In this document: in pieces, positions 11,401 to 29,113 of the stretch | Numbering within the stretch: the first letter of the stretch is position 1 | Layout of the letters: every line of letters starts with the position of its first letter | DNA from: Auanema rhodensis | Taxonomy: Eukaryota > Nematoda > Chromadorea > Rhabditida > Rhabditidae | Direction of reading: 5' to 3' | Length of the DNA stretch: 64,000 nucleotides | Assembly (NCBI GenBank): GCA_964057225.1 | Contig: OZ059896.1 | Location: 10,850,001 to 10,914,000 of the forward strand | The notes under the pieces: model-generated | Databases searched by the model: none | What the model saw: only the letters and a program-made list of their open reading frames with translations | What the model was told of the DNA's origin: nothing | Program-made: the position numbers and the translations under genes

Positions 11401-11705
11401 TTGAGGAAAAAAAACACTGAAATATGATAAATTAAATTTTTTTTGATAAATGATAAATTTGTAAAGTAATCATATAAAAATGTAATTTCTTATTTAATTC
11501 TAGTATGGGTTTGAATACTTCTATACGGTGATATTCTACGTTTTCTAAATTGCAGCGCTCTTCTAAATTCTTGAATTAGTGTTCTTTTCTATTCTTCAAG
11601 AATGATTGAACAATTTTATTCCTTTTCTAGGGATCATAGATTTCGATTGTGGAAGGCATTTTTTTGAAAAAGTAATTTATTTATAAAAAAGTATTGTATT
11701 TATAA

Positions 11706-11861
11706 ATGGAAGAAATTACTGAAGCTTCGAAAGCTAAGGCAGTAAAGTTCCAAAATCTTTCTTTTGGAGCATCTGCAAGACATTCACCTAGTGAAGGATT
11801 CGAAGAAGATTCAAAGAAAATGAAAAGAGATGAAGTTCGTAGAAAAATTGCGATGATTTGA
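11706..11861 (+). CDS. Small open frame in the inverted-repeat element (unknown)
   Basis: Encodes 51 residues (MEEITEASKAKAVKFQNLSF ... SPSEGFEEDSKKMKRDEVRRKIAMI), charged and probably disordered. It lies on the same strand as, and 113 nt before, the longer unknown frame at 11975. It could be a first exon or a separate short protein. Nothing recognised. Confidence 0.3.
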   Translation: MEEITEASKAKAVKFQNLSFGASARHSPSEGFEEDSKKMKRDEVRRKIAMI

Positions 11862-11974
11862 AGTGAATTGAGAACTCCACTTTTTTTATATAAAAGGAAG
11901 TTTTGATTCCTTCTAGAATTTGAAAAAGTAATATCTTTTTAGTTTCAAAAGAATTCATCTGACAATGTCGAGAG

Positions 11975-12565
11975 ATGAGCTGCTCCGTGAATTTAGAAAA
12001 AATAATAAAAAAGAAAAAATTACTAATGACTGATGCTCAAATGAAAAAGATGAAGGTGGATGAAATGAAGCAATTTATTAATAATCATTCTCAAGAAGTT
12101 AATCTTTTACCACCTCCAGATGAGATTTTTCTTATGGATCATTTGATTTTTACTGATCTAGAAGCTAAAGAGAATGCTAATTCAAGGATAACAAATTATA
12201 GAAGCAAGAACAGCAAAGATTTCCTAGAAAATCCTTTTGAAATGATCGAAGAGAAAGGTATTGAATTTTACATGGATCTTGTAAAAAAGAGATTGACTTC
12301 TTTTCTCAAGAAGAAGCAAAATACTGTTGTCAACGACATTTACAAAGTTACTAATGTTCGAATAATGCTTTACTTAGAATGTGAAACAAAGAAACCTGAT
12401 TCTACTAGTCCATCCAAGTTTCATGTTAATACAATATCTCAACTTCTACAATCAGGTGAAAGTAGGGAAGAATTTTATCGAGTAGCATGTCAAACTTCAA
12501 TGAATGATGTAGAAAATAGAGAACATCATGCTTCAGGATTAGTGATAACCAGATTTTTAAAGTAA
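11975..12565 (+). CDS. Unknown 196-residue protein carried by the inverted-repeat element
   Basis: A single open frame with very Lys-rich start (MSCSVNLEKIIKKKKLLMTD), then LPPPDEIFLMDHLIFTDLEA, an amphipathic region EFYMDLVKKRLTSFLKKKQN, and NDIYKVTNVRIMLYLECETK. It ends LVITRFLK at TAA just before the right arm. An overlapping frame from 11964 (MSRDELLREFRKNNKKEKIT) also reads like protein but stops after 22 codons, hinting at a frameshift near the start. No transposase, integrase, nuclease or zinc-finger motif is visible, so I give no function. Its intactness, next to a broken-looking minus-strand neighbour, makes it the element's best candidate for a live gene. Confidence 0.5.
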   Translation: MSCSVNLEKIIKKKKLLMTDAQMKKMKVDEMKQFINNHSQEVNLLPPPDEIFLMDHLIFTDLEAKENANSRITNYRSKNSKDFLENPFEMIEEKGIEFYMDLVKKRLTSFLKKKQNTVVNDIYKVTNVRIMLYLECETKKPDSTSPSKFHVNTISQLLQSGESREEFYRVACQTSMNDVENREHHASGLVITRFLK

Positions 12566-12701
12566 ACCATGTTTCAAACTAGAACTGATGCAATGATTGG
12601 AGCTTTTTTTTCAAATCCTAAGTTTGTTATTAGTAAAAGGTCTGTTTTAAATATCCAAAAAAAGATAACATGTGTTTCAAGTGGACCATTCTAGCTCATC
12701 T

Positions 12702-13284
12702 AAATGACACATTTTCGAAGAGTTAGGACACAAAATTAATGAAAAAAAGCCTTAAAACGGCTTAAAACTGCGAAAATTGGGGATGGGCGAAAAGGTGCGC
12801 TAGAACGGCAAAATACATATTATTATTGCCAGTTATTTTTTGATTAAAAAAATGATTTATGTATAACATCCAGAAAGCTACAAATTATTATTAGGTATTT
12901 GTATTGATTATAACTGATTAGAAAAGCATATATTTGGAATCAATTCATATTTTTAGAATGGTACTTATAACTATATAATATTTAGTATTCAGTAATAATT
13001 GTATAATCAAATTGTTAAGATGTTTTGAATGGAAAAAGACAATAAATGCCCTTATTGAACGATTACTCTACTATAATGTTATCATTATGAGGGCCGAACT
13101 GGAGTATGAATGATTATGAGAGCAACAGAGTAGAAAACGAAGCTTTGACTTTCTGACTTATATGACTGATAATGTCAGTTGAATGACATCCTACTGTTTG
13201 ATTTCCATTTGTTCTCTTATAACAATTGTTTATTTTCATAATAAATAGTAAAAACTTTACAAAAAATTTAAAAATTGAAATCTC
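12702..13284 (-). repeat. Right 583-bp arm of the inverted-repeat element
   Basis: Reverse complement of 9140-9722 with no indel and no mismatch found by eye. The outer end is ...AATTGAAATCTC, followed by ACAGCAAAATACATATTATG. That tail repeats a motif found within the arm at about 12815. Confidence 0.9.
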
Positions 13285-13690
13285 ACAGCAAAATACATAT
13301 TATGGGCAATCATGTACAAACTGAAAATCTACAATACTTATAGTATTTTATAGGTTTAGCAAGATTGATTAAATTGACCTTTGTTCAGGACGAAAAAAAT
13401 TATAAAATATTTATTTTTTTCTCAAATTTTTTCATGAAAAATTGCTTTTTGTTTGTAAAATAATTGTTTTAGTATCCAGTTTGAACTTTGATATGTCTAC
13501 GCATATTTTTTAAAAACGATGCTGTGTTATAATCAGTCTCGTTCTTATCAAACTTGAATACTGCTCAGACCTGTTAAGTTAGAGTTAGCACGTATGAGTA
13601 TCTATATATACGAGAATCTTTTTTTGTATTTCATATTTTTTTCAGGCATATTGATAAGTTTTTAAAAATTTAATTATTTTAAGGCTGCTT
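13285..13690. other. Intergenic region upstream of the UGT gene
   Basis: AT-rich, no exon seen. TATATATA near 13602 and a T-rich tract with TTTTTTCAG near 13645 could be promoter and outron elements of the glucuronosyltransferase gene. Confidence 0.4.
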
Positions 13691-15879
13691 ATGAATTTGT
13701 ACAGTTTATTTCTTATATCTTTTCTTATATTATGTTGTACTGCAACTTCATCACTATCAACTAAACAAAAGAAGAAAATTATTATTTTTGCTCCCGATAT
13801 AGCTAACAGCCAAGTAAGTTTTTTTATTCTCTATTATCTAGAAAACTTGTCGTATTCTATTAGATTGTATACAATGCTAGAGTAGCCGAAATTTTGGCTA
13901 AAGCTGGTCATGATGTAACATTAACCCTGTTTAACCCATATGTTGAACAAGATACAACTGTTAAAATTGATCCACTAGTTACAGGTTATTAATTTTTTCT
14001 TATTATTTTATGATTTTAATATTAATTATTTTAGTTAAACGTATTAATGCTTCAACTGGAATACACAAATCAGATATGGATAAACTACATTCAGAATTTA
14101 TATATCAAGTAAAAATGAATTATATTTATAATAATTATTTATTTATTCACTTTAGGATGTGCCTATTTGGGATAGCAGAATGATAGGTCAAACTCGTCTT
14201 TTCACGGATCTTCTTGCTGGCATGTGTAAAGGTTTCTTTTAATACTAAAAGAATAAGTTTTAATTAAGTAATAATCACAGAAATTATAACAAATAATGAA
14301 TTTTATGAATGGATTGTAAAAGAAAAATTTGATATCGCTATTCTTTATATGTACCATGCATGTCCAGTTGGTATCGTTCATAGAGCTAAGATTCCAAGTT
14401 GGATTTGGCTTAATAGGTATATTTTTCATTTTCTATAGAAATATTGAATAGCTAAATCGGTTTTAGTGGAATGTTAATGGACCCAATAGCTGATATGATT
14501 GGTGTACCTACAATCTCATCCTATGTTCCTCGTTAGTTGCTATTATAATTATTTTGTTTTCTATTCATTACATCTACAATTAATTTCATATATTTCTTCA
14601 ATTATTGTAGCTATGATGATGGCAGCTCATGATAGAATGAATTTCATAGAGAGAACCAAGAGTTATCTAGGTCATACTCTACAAGCATTTCTATTCCGCC
14701 CGTTTGTTCAAAGGAATATTATCGTATTAATATTTTCTGTATTTCAGACTTGTCACAGATAAAGAAACTGCCCTTTGGAGAGAACATATTGATCCTAATT
14801 TCCCTGATATTTATAATTTAGCCCGTCAATGTCCACTTATAATGGTGAACACAAATGATTTGTATCAGTTGCCACGTCCAACACTTGCAAAAGTCATCAA
14901 TATTGGTGGAATTGGAATGCAACAGAAAGATGCAAAGCCATTACCTGCTGTTGGATTAAGGACACATAAGCATTTCACTTAAATATGTTTTACAGGATCT
15001 TGATGCATTGTTCAAGAAAAGTGAAGGGGTTATTCTTATGTCGTTTGGCTCTGTCGCACCAGCTGAGCACATGCCTGATACTTGGAAAGCATCTTTACTT
15101 GAGACATTTTCCCGTTTTCCTAAACATCAGTTTTTATTGAGATATACTAAGGATGACATGAATGGTAAGATCAGTTCTTAATAGGGAATGTTTTGAAATT
15201 TATTCTTTTAAGATAGATTACCACCAAACGTAAAACTTGCCAAATGGTTACCCCAAAGAGATATTCTTCAACATCCAAAAACAAAAGTCTTCATAACTCA
15301 CTGTGGATATAATAGTTTACAGGTTAGCTAATCATTTATTTTTTTAATCAGAAAGCATTAATTCCAGGAAACTATCACAGCTGGCAAGCCAATGCTAGCT
15401 ATTCCACTTTTTGGTGATCAACCAAAAAATTCAATGATTGCAACTAAACACGGATTTGCCAGAGTTCTTTTAAAGACAGATGTTGCAAATCCTGATGCAG
15501 TGGAAGCTGCATTGAAGGAATTATTGAATAATCCAAAGTATGCTCCAAAGATTCGAAAAACGGTAGAATAATATTTGCATATTAATGTAGGTATTCCAAG
15601 AAAGCTGAGCGTATGAAGGAAATGGTTAGTCAGCAGCCCATTGCACCCGAACAGTTGCTAATTCGATGGACCGAATTTGCAGCCACTTTCAAAACTTTAG
15701 AGAACATGGAACCTGCAGGACAACATCTTAACATCATTCAATACTATTCTATTGATATAGCAGCCTTTTTATTTACAATTGTATTTCTTATATTATTTAC
15801 AACATGGAAAATTCTCAAATGTGTTTTCACTATCTGTTTCTGCTCAAAAAAGAAAAACCTGAAATCAAAGAAGGAATAA
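13691..15879 (+). CDS. ugt: UDP-glucuronosyltransferase (UGT, GT1 family)
   Basis: About eleven short exons encoding a full-length UGT. Signal peptide [21 protein letters not shown]-terminal lectin-like domain starting [12 protein letters not shown] and [20 protein letters not shown]; the linker region [10 protein letters not shown]; and the C-terminal sugar-nucleotide domain with [10 protein letters not shown]. The UGT signature begins at [13 protein letters not shown] and continues [18 protein letters not shown] plus the following Asn, covering the UDP-sugar contacts. A C-terminal membrane anchor ([20 protein letters not shown]) is followed by a Lys-rich cytosolic tail ending KSKKE, a dilysine-like ER-retention signal. 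Family members conjugate glucose or glucuronate to lipophilic compounds in the ER lumen and serve detoxification. The substrate is not predictable. Complete; no breaks seen. Confidence 0.95.
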
Positions 15880-16507
15880 TTTTTTTTTTTTCATGATTTT
15901 TTTGTTACACTTTTGTTTTGAATTGTATTAATCAATGATTATAAAACATTCGACGGTTAGCTTTGAATATTGTAGTCTCATATTTCATGAATCACTTAAT
16001 CATATAAAAAACTGACCATTACTTAATAATCATATTTAAAAAAAAAAAACCAAGCATTTCCAACCGAAATTTTAAAAGACGATGTAAGTCTCGTTTCATT
16101 ACGCTCTGCATTTACATAATATGATATTACTTAGTAGAAATAAATAATAAGGTCACAACAGTGTGGAAAAAACGACCTAAAGATTATTGTGCTTCATATT
16201 TAATTAGTTCAAAGGTGACAAGAGAGATCTGTCTATTTATATCTACTTTAGCTGATCATATAAACTAAATAAGGTCTAACTAAGTTAGAATCGAAGAAGC
16301 CAAAAATATTCACTACAATATAAAATAGAAAGAAATCAGCCTTTTCCTCCCAAAACGATTAAAAACCGGGGGAATGAAAACAAATCACTTAATGATCATT
16401 CGTTGCGATTCGAGAGGGAAATAGATAAATCAGATAAAACATAGAGACATAAGTCAAATTAGAACATGGTATTTTTAAAAAGCCAAAATAAAAAAATATA
16501 TATGTGT
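15880..16507. other. Convergent intergenic region (UGT / lag-1 3' ends)
   Basis: About 630 bp with no convincing exon. Holds the 3' UTRs of the plus-strand UGT and the minus-strand lag-1 gene. Confidence 0.5.
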
Positions 16508-22277
<5,770 letters not shown>

Positions 22278-23251
22278 GGCAGTATTAGTGAATGTTGTTA
22301 ACGAATTTAACAACACAAATAACAGTAATCTCTGAAATATTTCAAAGTATTTTAGAACCGGAGGTGAACTGTAATAAAAATAAGGGTGTGAAAATACGCA
22401 ACATAAAGATATAGTTAGGAGCTTCGGTAAACAAAAGCGAAATATTGAAATTTGTTTTACAACTAATCTAATTAGCTGTACAGAACTAGTAACAACAACA
22501 TAGCCACAAATTGGAATAGAATTATTAATTCTAAATAAGGGACAGAGATGTGATATAATTATTGAAAGAATAACGATTATTTTATTTCTTAGTTTTTGAA
22601 ATTATGAAGCTTTGAAACAAAAGAACTATCAAAATAGAAACAAATAGGCGAAATACAAAAAAAAATAAATTACACAAATGAAAACTTTCCAACATTTTCG
22701 AGCAGACGGTCCATTTTCAAAATTCCCCTATTCACTTTGTTGAATTTTTGGAAGAGAGCCTTGTTTTTTTTTCATTGTAATCAATACTGGAATAGTATCT
22801 ATAAGTCTAATATAATATCTAACAAATGATTAACATTCTCAAAGAAGATGCGTAACCTTGACAATTACAAGATATCACAGAAATCGTTTTCATTTAGGCA
22901 CTAATCTAGTGATAACAAAAAGATCTCAAAAAACGTTAATTATATCTATAGTTGGAAACTGTTCATAGAATAAAATTAATTAGATATAATAAGAAAATCT
23001 GTAGTTTCTTTACTTTATTGTAATCCTGAAATGAAATTATTAGGAAAATATTATGAGTAATGATAATAAATAATACAAAAAAGATAAGCAGTACAATTTT
23101 TATTTCGAAAGGTTCGATTCCATATTCAGATCACACAAAAATAATAACTAACAAGTAGAACCTTGTACAAACATTATGAATATGCAACTCCCGCCCGAGG
23201 CATCTGCTTCAATGTTTAACATTTATCAAGTTAACAAAATTAAGAGGAGCC

Positions 23252-23258
23252 GTGGGAA
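23252..23258 (+). promoter_or_regulatory. High-match CSL/LAG-1 site
   Basis: GTGGGAA in the context GCCGTGGGAAACATG. CGTGGGAA is the optimal CSL site. Upstream of lag-1. Confidence 0.5.
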
Positions 23259-24092
23259 ACATGAATTTTCGCGGGTACATCAATCAGAAAAAATCAAGTC
23301 CTACTCTCACTCACCTCAGTTATAAAATAAAGAAATTTTTTTATTAGAAATTTAAATTTTGAGTAATATACACAACAGATAGAAGGAAACGCTTTTACAC
23401 ATTCCACATGAACAATTTCATGAATTAATTTGAATCAGTTTTTGAACTATGGAATCGCTAGTAAGCAGTAATACAATAGAATTAAACTAGTCAACAAAAT
23501 GTGTTGAATTCTAAAGAAATAAAGTAGAATATGCTATTTTTTGAAACAATACAGTTGCATCTGCAATGTAATCTACGCTGCTTTTTGTCTTGTTTAAGAC
23601 AGAGCCCGCCTTTCAGTTCTCAGGATTAACGCACTTGGATTAACAAATGATCGATGATTGTAGTACTACTGTTTAACCTTTTTTCTACACGACACCACAC
23701 CCAAAATATGAAAACTGGATTGTGAAATTGGAAACTCAACATAATTTATCCTTTACAAATTACGAAGTTAATATTATTCTATGATTATTCAGAACTAAAT
23801 TAAACTACCTAAAATAAAAATCACAGAAAAATTAAATTTAGAAAAACCACTTTAACATATAACAAAAAATATAGAAATAAGCAAATAGACCAGCAAGCAG
23901 TAAAGGAACGTTCATCCTCAACTTCTTGGTTCTCATGCCCATTTCAATTGTTGAGGAAAATGTAAGGTCGAAATGATGATTCTTCTTGCTGGTTCGACTA
24001 AAGAGTGTACAAATGAAAGAGAGAAGACATAGGCTATTAGGCAAAAAAGAGGATGAGAGATACCCTGAAAAGAGAGTGCACAAGACACAACC

Positions 24093-24099
24093 GTGGGAA
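24093..24099 (+). promoter_or_regulatory. High-match CSL/LAG-1 site
   Basis: GTGGGAA in the context ACCGTGGGAAACTCC, sharing CCGTGGGAAAC with the site at 23252. Upstream of lag-1, close to the RFT1 3' end. Confidence 0.5.
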
Positions 24100-24756
24100 A
24101 CTCCTCCCCTTTGCAATATATGCCTGATCTCTTACACAAAATCTATGCTCAAATGACAGTTTATGGTAACGCGGCTATCCAATTTTTTAAACGAAAGTCC
24201 ATTAACTAATTCAGAATTTGAAATTGTATGTAAGATTATATTGATTTAATTTATCAATATGATAGGATGATGAGTGACACTGTCTGATAAAAGGAAGTTA
24301 AATTCTTCATTTCCTTGAACATAGTTTGCCTAGTTGAACAGAACTGATTGATGATAAATAATATAGAACAAGTATTAGTACCTTTAGATTTGTCTTCATC
24401 ATTCCGATGTCAACTTTGTATAATATAAAAACTTCTTTTAAAAAATTACTCTGAACAGAATTATTTTATTTTCGAAAAATAATTATTGTTATTTGTACAG
24501 AATTCAATTCTTACTGTAGATGAATGTATCTGAAGTTGCATAAATTGTTATATGTTTAGTATAATCTGTAGAACATCTCTTAAATTTTACTGTAATTAAC
24601 AGAAGATAACGTAATGTTTTTCCAGTGATCAAGCAAAGAAATAGGAAATATTTCATTCAACAATATAAATAGTATTCAAATGACTAGCACAAAAAAGTTT
24701 GTTAAGTTTGAGATCAGTTCATAACGGAGCATTAATAATAAAATTGCAAAGTCATG

Positions 24757-26834
24757 TTATTGGGCATGTTTTTTATAAAACATATGTACAATGGATTGTA
24801 TAATGTGATCTGTATGATAAATATGATAACACAATAATAATAGCATTACTAATCCAACGGATATATGAGCTAAGTGATGACTTAAACCACTTGTGGAACC
24901 AAAAATCTGAAAACACGAGTAATAATCTAACTTATTGGTAAGCTTACCAGAAAAGAAAACATTGTAGCGAATAATGAGAAGAAAAGAAATATAAAGACAT
25001 CCATTTTTGGTAGAATATGTTCAAATATGGACGGAGTACTTGCACCAAGATACTTCGATATATGACGCCAGCTATATTCAAAACCGTATTTGTATAAAGA
25101 AGAAAAACTTTAAACCTGTATCCAATCCTAAAGATCATATTTAAAGAGTTAGCGAATATGAACCCGGCAGCATGAAATTTATAACAAAAAACTATATTCA
25201 TCCCTATATGAGCAATAGCCGAGACAAATAAGAAGCCACCATGTGAGAGAACCTGTAAGTATATTTCTTAAATTAATAATGTATACAGTAATTAAGCCCA
25301 CTTGAGAGTTATTCATGGAAGCCATAGCGAAACATTCCGTAATTCCATTTATAGCCATTATAACAATATATACACAGTAAAGAGATAAAAGCAGAGCTCC
25401 TGTAAAAAAAAGTTTATAATTTCAAAAACATCGATTCTTACCTCCGTTATCGGCTAATAAGCTTCCTCCATAAAGCCAAACTGCTAACTTAGAGTAAGGA
25501 ATTCCAAAAGTACAAACAACTAATCCCATAACAACAGTCACATGTAAAATTGTAGAAAACTTCTTTGCTAAAGAATCATGAACATCCTAAAAAAAGTTTT
25601 AATAGAGAAAAGTTCACTTACACAGAAAAACTTACAGAATTTTGCTTGAATACTGAAGATTGTTTATTAATATGATTAGAAAATTCGGCATAACAATTAT
25701 CCTCCAAGGGAGCTAAAATAATTCTAGCCACTAAACTAGCTAGTCTTTCAACGGCATCAAATATAGCTGAAATGATAAAAAATATCACATCCAATTTCAG
25801 TATAATGTACCTTGGTTTTTCAAAGATAACAAATCTGTAAATGTCATGACATATCCACTACCACTTGTTAATAATTGTTTTAGAATCGAATGAGTGAAAA
25901 GTGATCCGACAGATTTGCACATATCAGAATCTAATCCAGCGCTACAAATTTTAATGTATGATGAACACTTTTTTTAATTTACCTGGGTTGAGGGAAAAAA
26001 CTACGATAAGAATTGAATTCGGATAGTTCCGGAAGATTTCTACGAGAATACAAGTAAAAGTTACCAGCATTATAAATGAGATAGAGCACAGAAGCAAATA
26101 TCTAAACAAAATGAGTAAAGTTGTGTATAACAGAAGATTAGATTTACTTGGGCAAAAGCAAATATATCTAAATGGTAAATTGAGCTTCCCGAGCAAATTA
26201 ATAAAATAAAGACTACTACTCTTTTTAACACAACCAGTAAAGCTTGAGATACAGCAAAGTGACTTCCTAGAGAAAATCTGAAATTATTTTTAAAAGGTTT
26301 TGAAAAGCCAAAGTAGCAACCTTAGTGAAAAAACAACAAATGGTTCGGCTAAGGATTCAATGAATGAAGACAATGGAAAAGCTAAAAGAACCCATAAGGA
26401 TACCAAACTGCTCGATCCTGCTAACCAAATAATTGTACATATCACCGAAGTGATGAGACAAATCAATGGACTAAAGTGAATTATTCAAAATAAAATCTTC
26501 GAGATATAATAACCTCAACCAAACTGTATTAACAAACTGAGATATATTACTGTTCGCAGAATTAGCTTTGCGAATAGGCTCTCTAGTCAAAAAAAGTATT
26601 GTATCGTACAACAACATCAATCTGAAGTTTTGTTTGAGTATATATAGAATGGCTCATCTTACCGAACATTTACCAAACCCAAAATATCATTGTTAACAAC
26701 CCTAAGAAGATACATTGATATCCCGAAAGATATTATACGAGAAACCATCTAGAAATCTATTTGTTTTTTTTTAATTATTCATAGATCACCTGTCCTGCAA
26801 TATTATAGCTTAATGCCTTCCCAAAGTTTGACAT
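24757..26834 (-). CDS. RFT1: RFT1 homologue, ER multispanning protein of dolichol-oligosaccharide synthesis
   Basis: About ten exons encoding a protein of roughly 500 residues with many transmembrane helices and almost no loops. The start MSNFGKALSYNIAGQVMVSR, the segment NNDILGLVNVRLMLLYDTI, LTREPIRKAN, and the later YVMTFTDLLSLKNQAIFDAV followed by ERLASLVARIILAPLEDNCY are the most diagnostic stretches for RFT1, which is required for Man5GlcNAc2-PP-dolichol handling at the ER membrane. Further conserved pieces are FGIPYSKLAVWLYGGSLL and TECFAMASMNN. It ends HMFYKKHAQ with a basic ER-type tail. It is divergently arranged with SAR1 over about 500 bp. Membership is clear; the biochemical role of RFT1 (flippase or accessory) is debated in the literature. 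Confidence 0.93.
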
Positions 26835-27336
26835 TCTTGATATCTGTAAAAGCTCATAACATGAAATGCTTTATAAATTTATAAACCATAAGTTTATTTG
26901 AGAAAATAGAAAGTAAGAAAGAATTCTTACTTATGCAATTTTATACATGAAGTGAAAATCTTAAAAATGAAAATTTTAAAGAATTCGATATTTACTATCA
27001 TGACGTTGACTAAGAAACGTGTCTATTGGCCCACTATAATTATGCTATGATAAAACTTTTATTATTACAATAGAGCTAAGTAATTTTTAAAAAATGCCAT
27101 TAATGGAATAACATTTTTAAATTCATTTCTAACCATTTATTATATCCCACTCAGCTCTCGAAACAAAATATGTTATGTGGCGCGGACTAAGTACACGTGG
27201 AACCAATTGGCTGCGTATTAAGATCTATGTTTTAGCGTATGATCGGCAGCACAGCGACCAATCGGACGAGTGTGTTACGTGCACCCTTTGGATCACTCGC
27301 TTTCAGCTTTTTCTACATTTATTTTACTGTACGGAT
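26835..27336. promoter_or_regulatory. Shared divergent promoter region of RFT1 and SAR1
   Basis: About 500 bp between two start codons facing away from each other. The SAR1-proximal 150 bp is less AT-rich. An open frame starting at 27175 runs into the SAR1 5' region, but its sequence does not resemble protein and is treated as 5' UTR or outron. Confidence 0.45.
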
Positions 27337-28600
27337 ATGTCTTGGATTTGGGACTGGTTTTCTGGTGTGCTCAACTTCTTAGGTAATTATTTAATTTATT
27401 TCAACAAATTTTTGTATAACTACCTTATGGTTTTTAGTGATTGCAAGGTTTAACAAAATCAATGTTTCTGTTTTAAATATTTGGTTTTATCCTTTTTTAA
27501 AATAGTTTTAAAGTATCGAAAGAATATGCAAGTCTTGAATTTTTTTTGTTGAAAAATTCGTATGTAATAATACGTGGATTTTGTTAACACTATGCAAATT
27601 TGTATACTATTATCTTAAAAGAACATGGTTCTATATGCAGATCTACTTAGTTCTCTCAATTTTTTTTTTTAAATTGTAGGTTTTTTATAAAATAATTCTG
27701 TTATAGGATTAACTAAGAAAAATGGAAAGCTTGTTTTTCTCGGTTTGGATAATGCTGGAAAAACTACCCTACTTCATATGTTAAAGGATGACAGAATGGC
27801 TCAGCATGTACCAACTCTTCATCCTAGTAAGTTTTTTATAATTTCTCTCTAACTTTTAGCCTTTGACAGTTATAATCACAATTATAATGGAAAGTACAAA
27901 AAAGATCAGCTGATCAGTTTGTCGTATCACTATCACATGATCTTTCAAAGTTGTTGTGCATAACGAAAGAGTTTGCCTCTTGAATAGATTTATTTACTTT
28001 TTTGTTTTACCCTGTTATCTAGGATAGTTTTATGTGTAATATTTTTTCAGCCTCCGAAGAGCTTTCATTAGGAGGAATTCGTTTCACTACGTTCGATCTT
28101 GGTGGTCACGCACAAGGTAATAGAAAATACATAGCCAGCGCTTGAATTATATACTTGTTTAGCTCGACGTGTATGGAAGGATTACTTCCCAGCAGTTGAT
28201 GCAATTGTCTTTTTAGTTGATTGCGCGGATTTGGAGCGTATTGCCGAGAGTAAGACAGAATTGGAATCATTGCTTCGTGACGAACAGGTATATTCAGGAA
28301 GTTTTAGGATTAAAATATATTTTTGTGTAGGTTGCTGCTGCCCCTGTTCTTATTCTTGGAAACAAAATTGATAAGCCAAATGCTCTTAGTGAAGATCAAT
28401 TGAAATGGCATCTTGGTATTCAACACATGGTAACTGGAAAAGGTATAACAGGAAAAAAATCTAAATCTTAAAAACTGTTTTCAGCTGAAATTTCTCGCAA
28501 TGATTTGTCTTCACGCCCATTGGAGGTTTTCATGTGCTCTGTTCTGAGAAGACAGGGTTACGGGGAAGGATTCCGTTGGTTGGCTCAATATCTTGACTAG
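27337..28600 (+). CDS. sar-1: Small GTPase SAR1 (COPII coat)
   Basis: Six exons, about 193 residues. The amphipathic N-terminal helix [20 protein letters not shown] lacks a myristoylation Gly, as in SAR1 rather than ARF. Nucleotide-binding motifs: P-loop [11 protein letters not shown], switch I around [25 protein letters not shown] (with the Gly-His of switch II), [12 protein letters not shown] and the C-terminal [21 protein letters not shown]. The protein recruits Sec23/24 to ER exit sites on exchange by Sec12. The first intron (27383-27706) is long for this genome. All motifs are intact and the length is normal. Confidence 0.98.
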
Positions 28601-29113
28601 AACTTAGTTCGAACTATATTTTCATAAATTGTGCTTTGATTCGTTGACATTCTTTCTGGAATAAAACCTTGATTGGGATGTTAACTGATTAGTATCTGTT
28701 CATATCATCCCGATTTTTTGCCACTAATTAATTCTTATTATTCCTATTGACTTAGAAGCCGTTTCTGGTCGAAATCCTAATTCATTAGTGCAAATGTCAT
28801 GTAGACTACCAACTTGCATCTATTTTCATAGTGCTGAATATTACCCCATATTACGCCCCCCTGTGCATATGCTTAAGGAATTGGGTTTCCTAACATCTTC
28901 CTTTGTCTTTTTTACCTTTGGTTATATGAGAGTTTTCCTAATTCTAACACAATAAATTATTTCTATTCGAATAGTTGCTTTCATGATTACTTAAATGCGT
29001 ATAATGCGAATAACAAACGAATTCGCGGGGGGTGGGCGAAGAGGCTGGGTTGGCTTAGTTTAGTTAAGTTAGGGCCCGGATGACCCATTTTTTCCAGTAG
29101 TAAGTTTTAAGAA
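28601..29113. other. Intergenic region downstream of SAR1
   Basis: About 510 bp without an exon I can support. It contains the SAR1 3' UTR and a local G-rich stretch (GCGGGGGGTGGGCG near 29023). Confidence 0.45.

Larger units (their letters stand above)
9140..13284. mobile_element. Long-inverted-repeat element (4.1 kb, 583-bp arms)
   Basis: Two arms of 583 bp, 9140-9722 and 12702-13284, are reverse complements with no indel (coordinates sum to 22424 throughout). I compared the arms by eye and found no mismatch. They enclose 2979 bp. Inside are a minus-strand, intron-like coding region (9972-11400), plus-strand open frames (11706-11861, 11975-12565) and a nested MITE (10382-10872). The outer flanks (AAAGA left, ACAGC right) show no obvious target-site duplication. 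The right flank carries GCAAAATACATATTAT, an echo of a motif inside the arm. No transposase family was recognised. Best reading: a recently inserted DNA transposon or a gene-carrying non-autonomous derivative. An inverted segmental duplication or an assembly palindrome is the alternative. Confidence 0.75.
22278..24756. other. Long upstream region of lag-1 (no convincing gene)
   Basis: About 2.5 kb between the distal lag-1 exons and the 3' end of RFT1, with no exon I would defend. Open frames near 23838-24139 and a MDRLLENVGKFSFV peptide near 22700 lack support. It contains two extended CSL-type sites and pyrimidine-rich patches, consistent with a regulatory region or a long first intron of lag-1. 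Confidence 0.45.

Noticed and set aside
23108-23122. tRNA-like B-box (GGTTCGATTCC)
   Set aside because: No A-box or acceptor stem upstream.
23838-24139. Minus-strand open frames between RFT1 and lag-1
   Set aside because: Overlapping frames with no domain, no start or splice support; region better explained as lag-1 upstream DNA.
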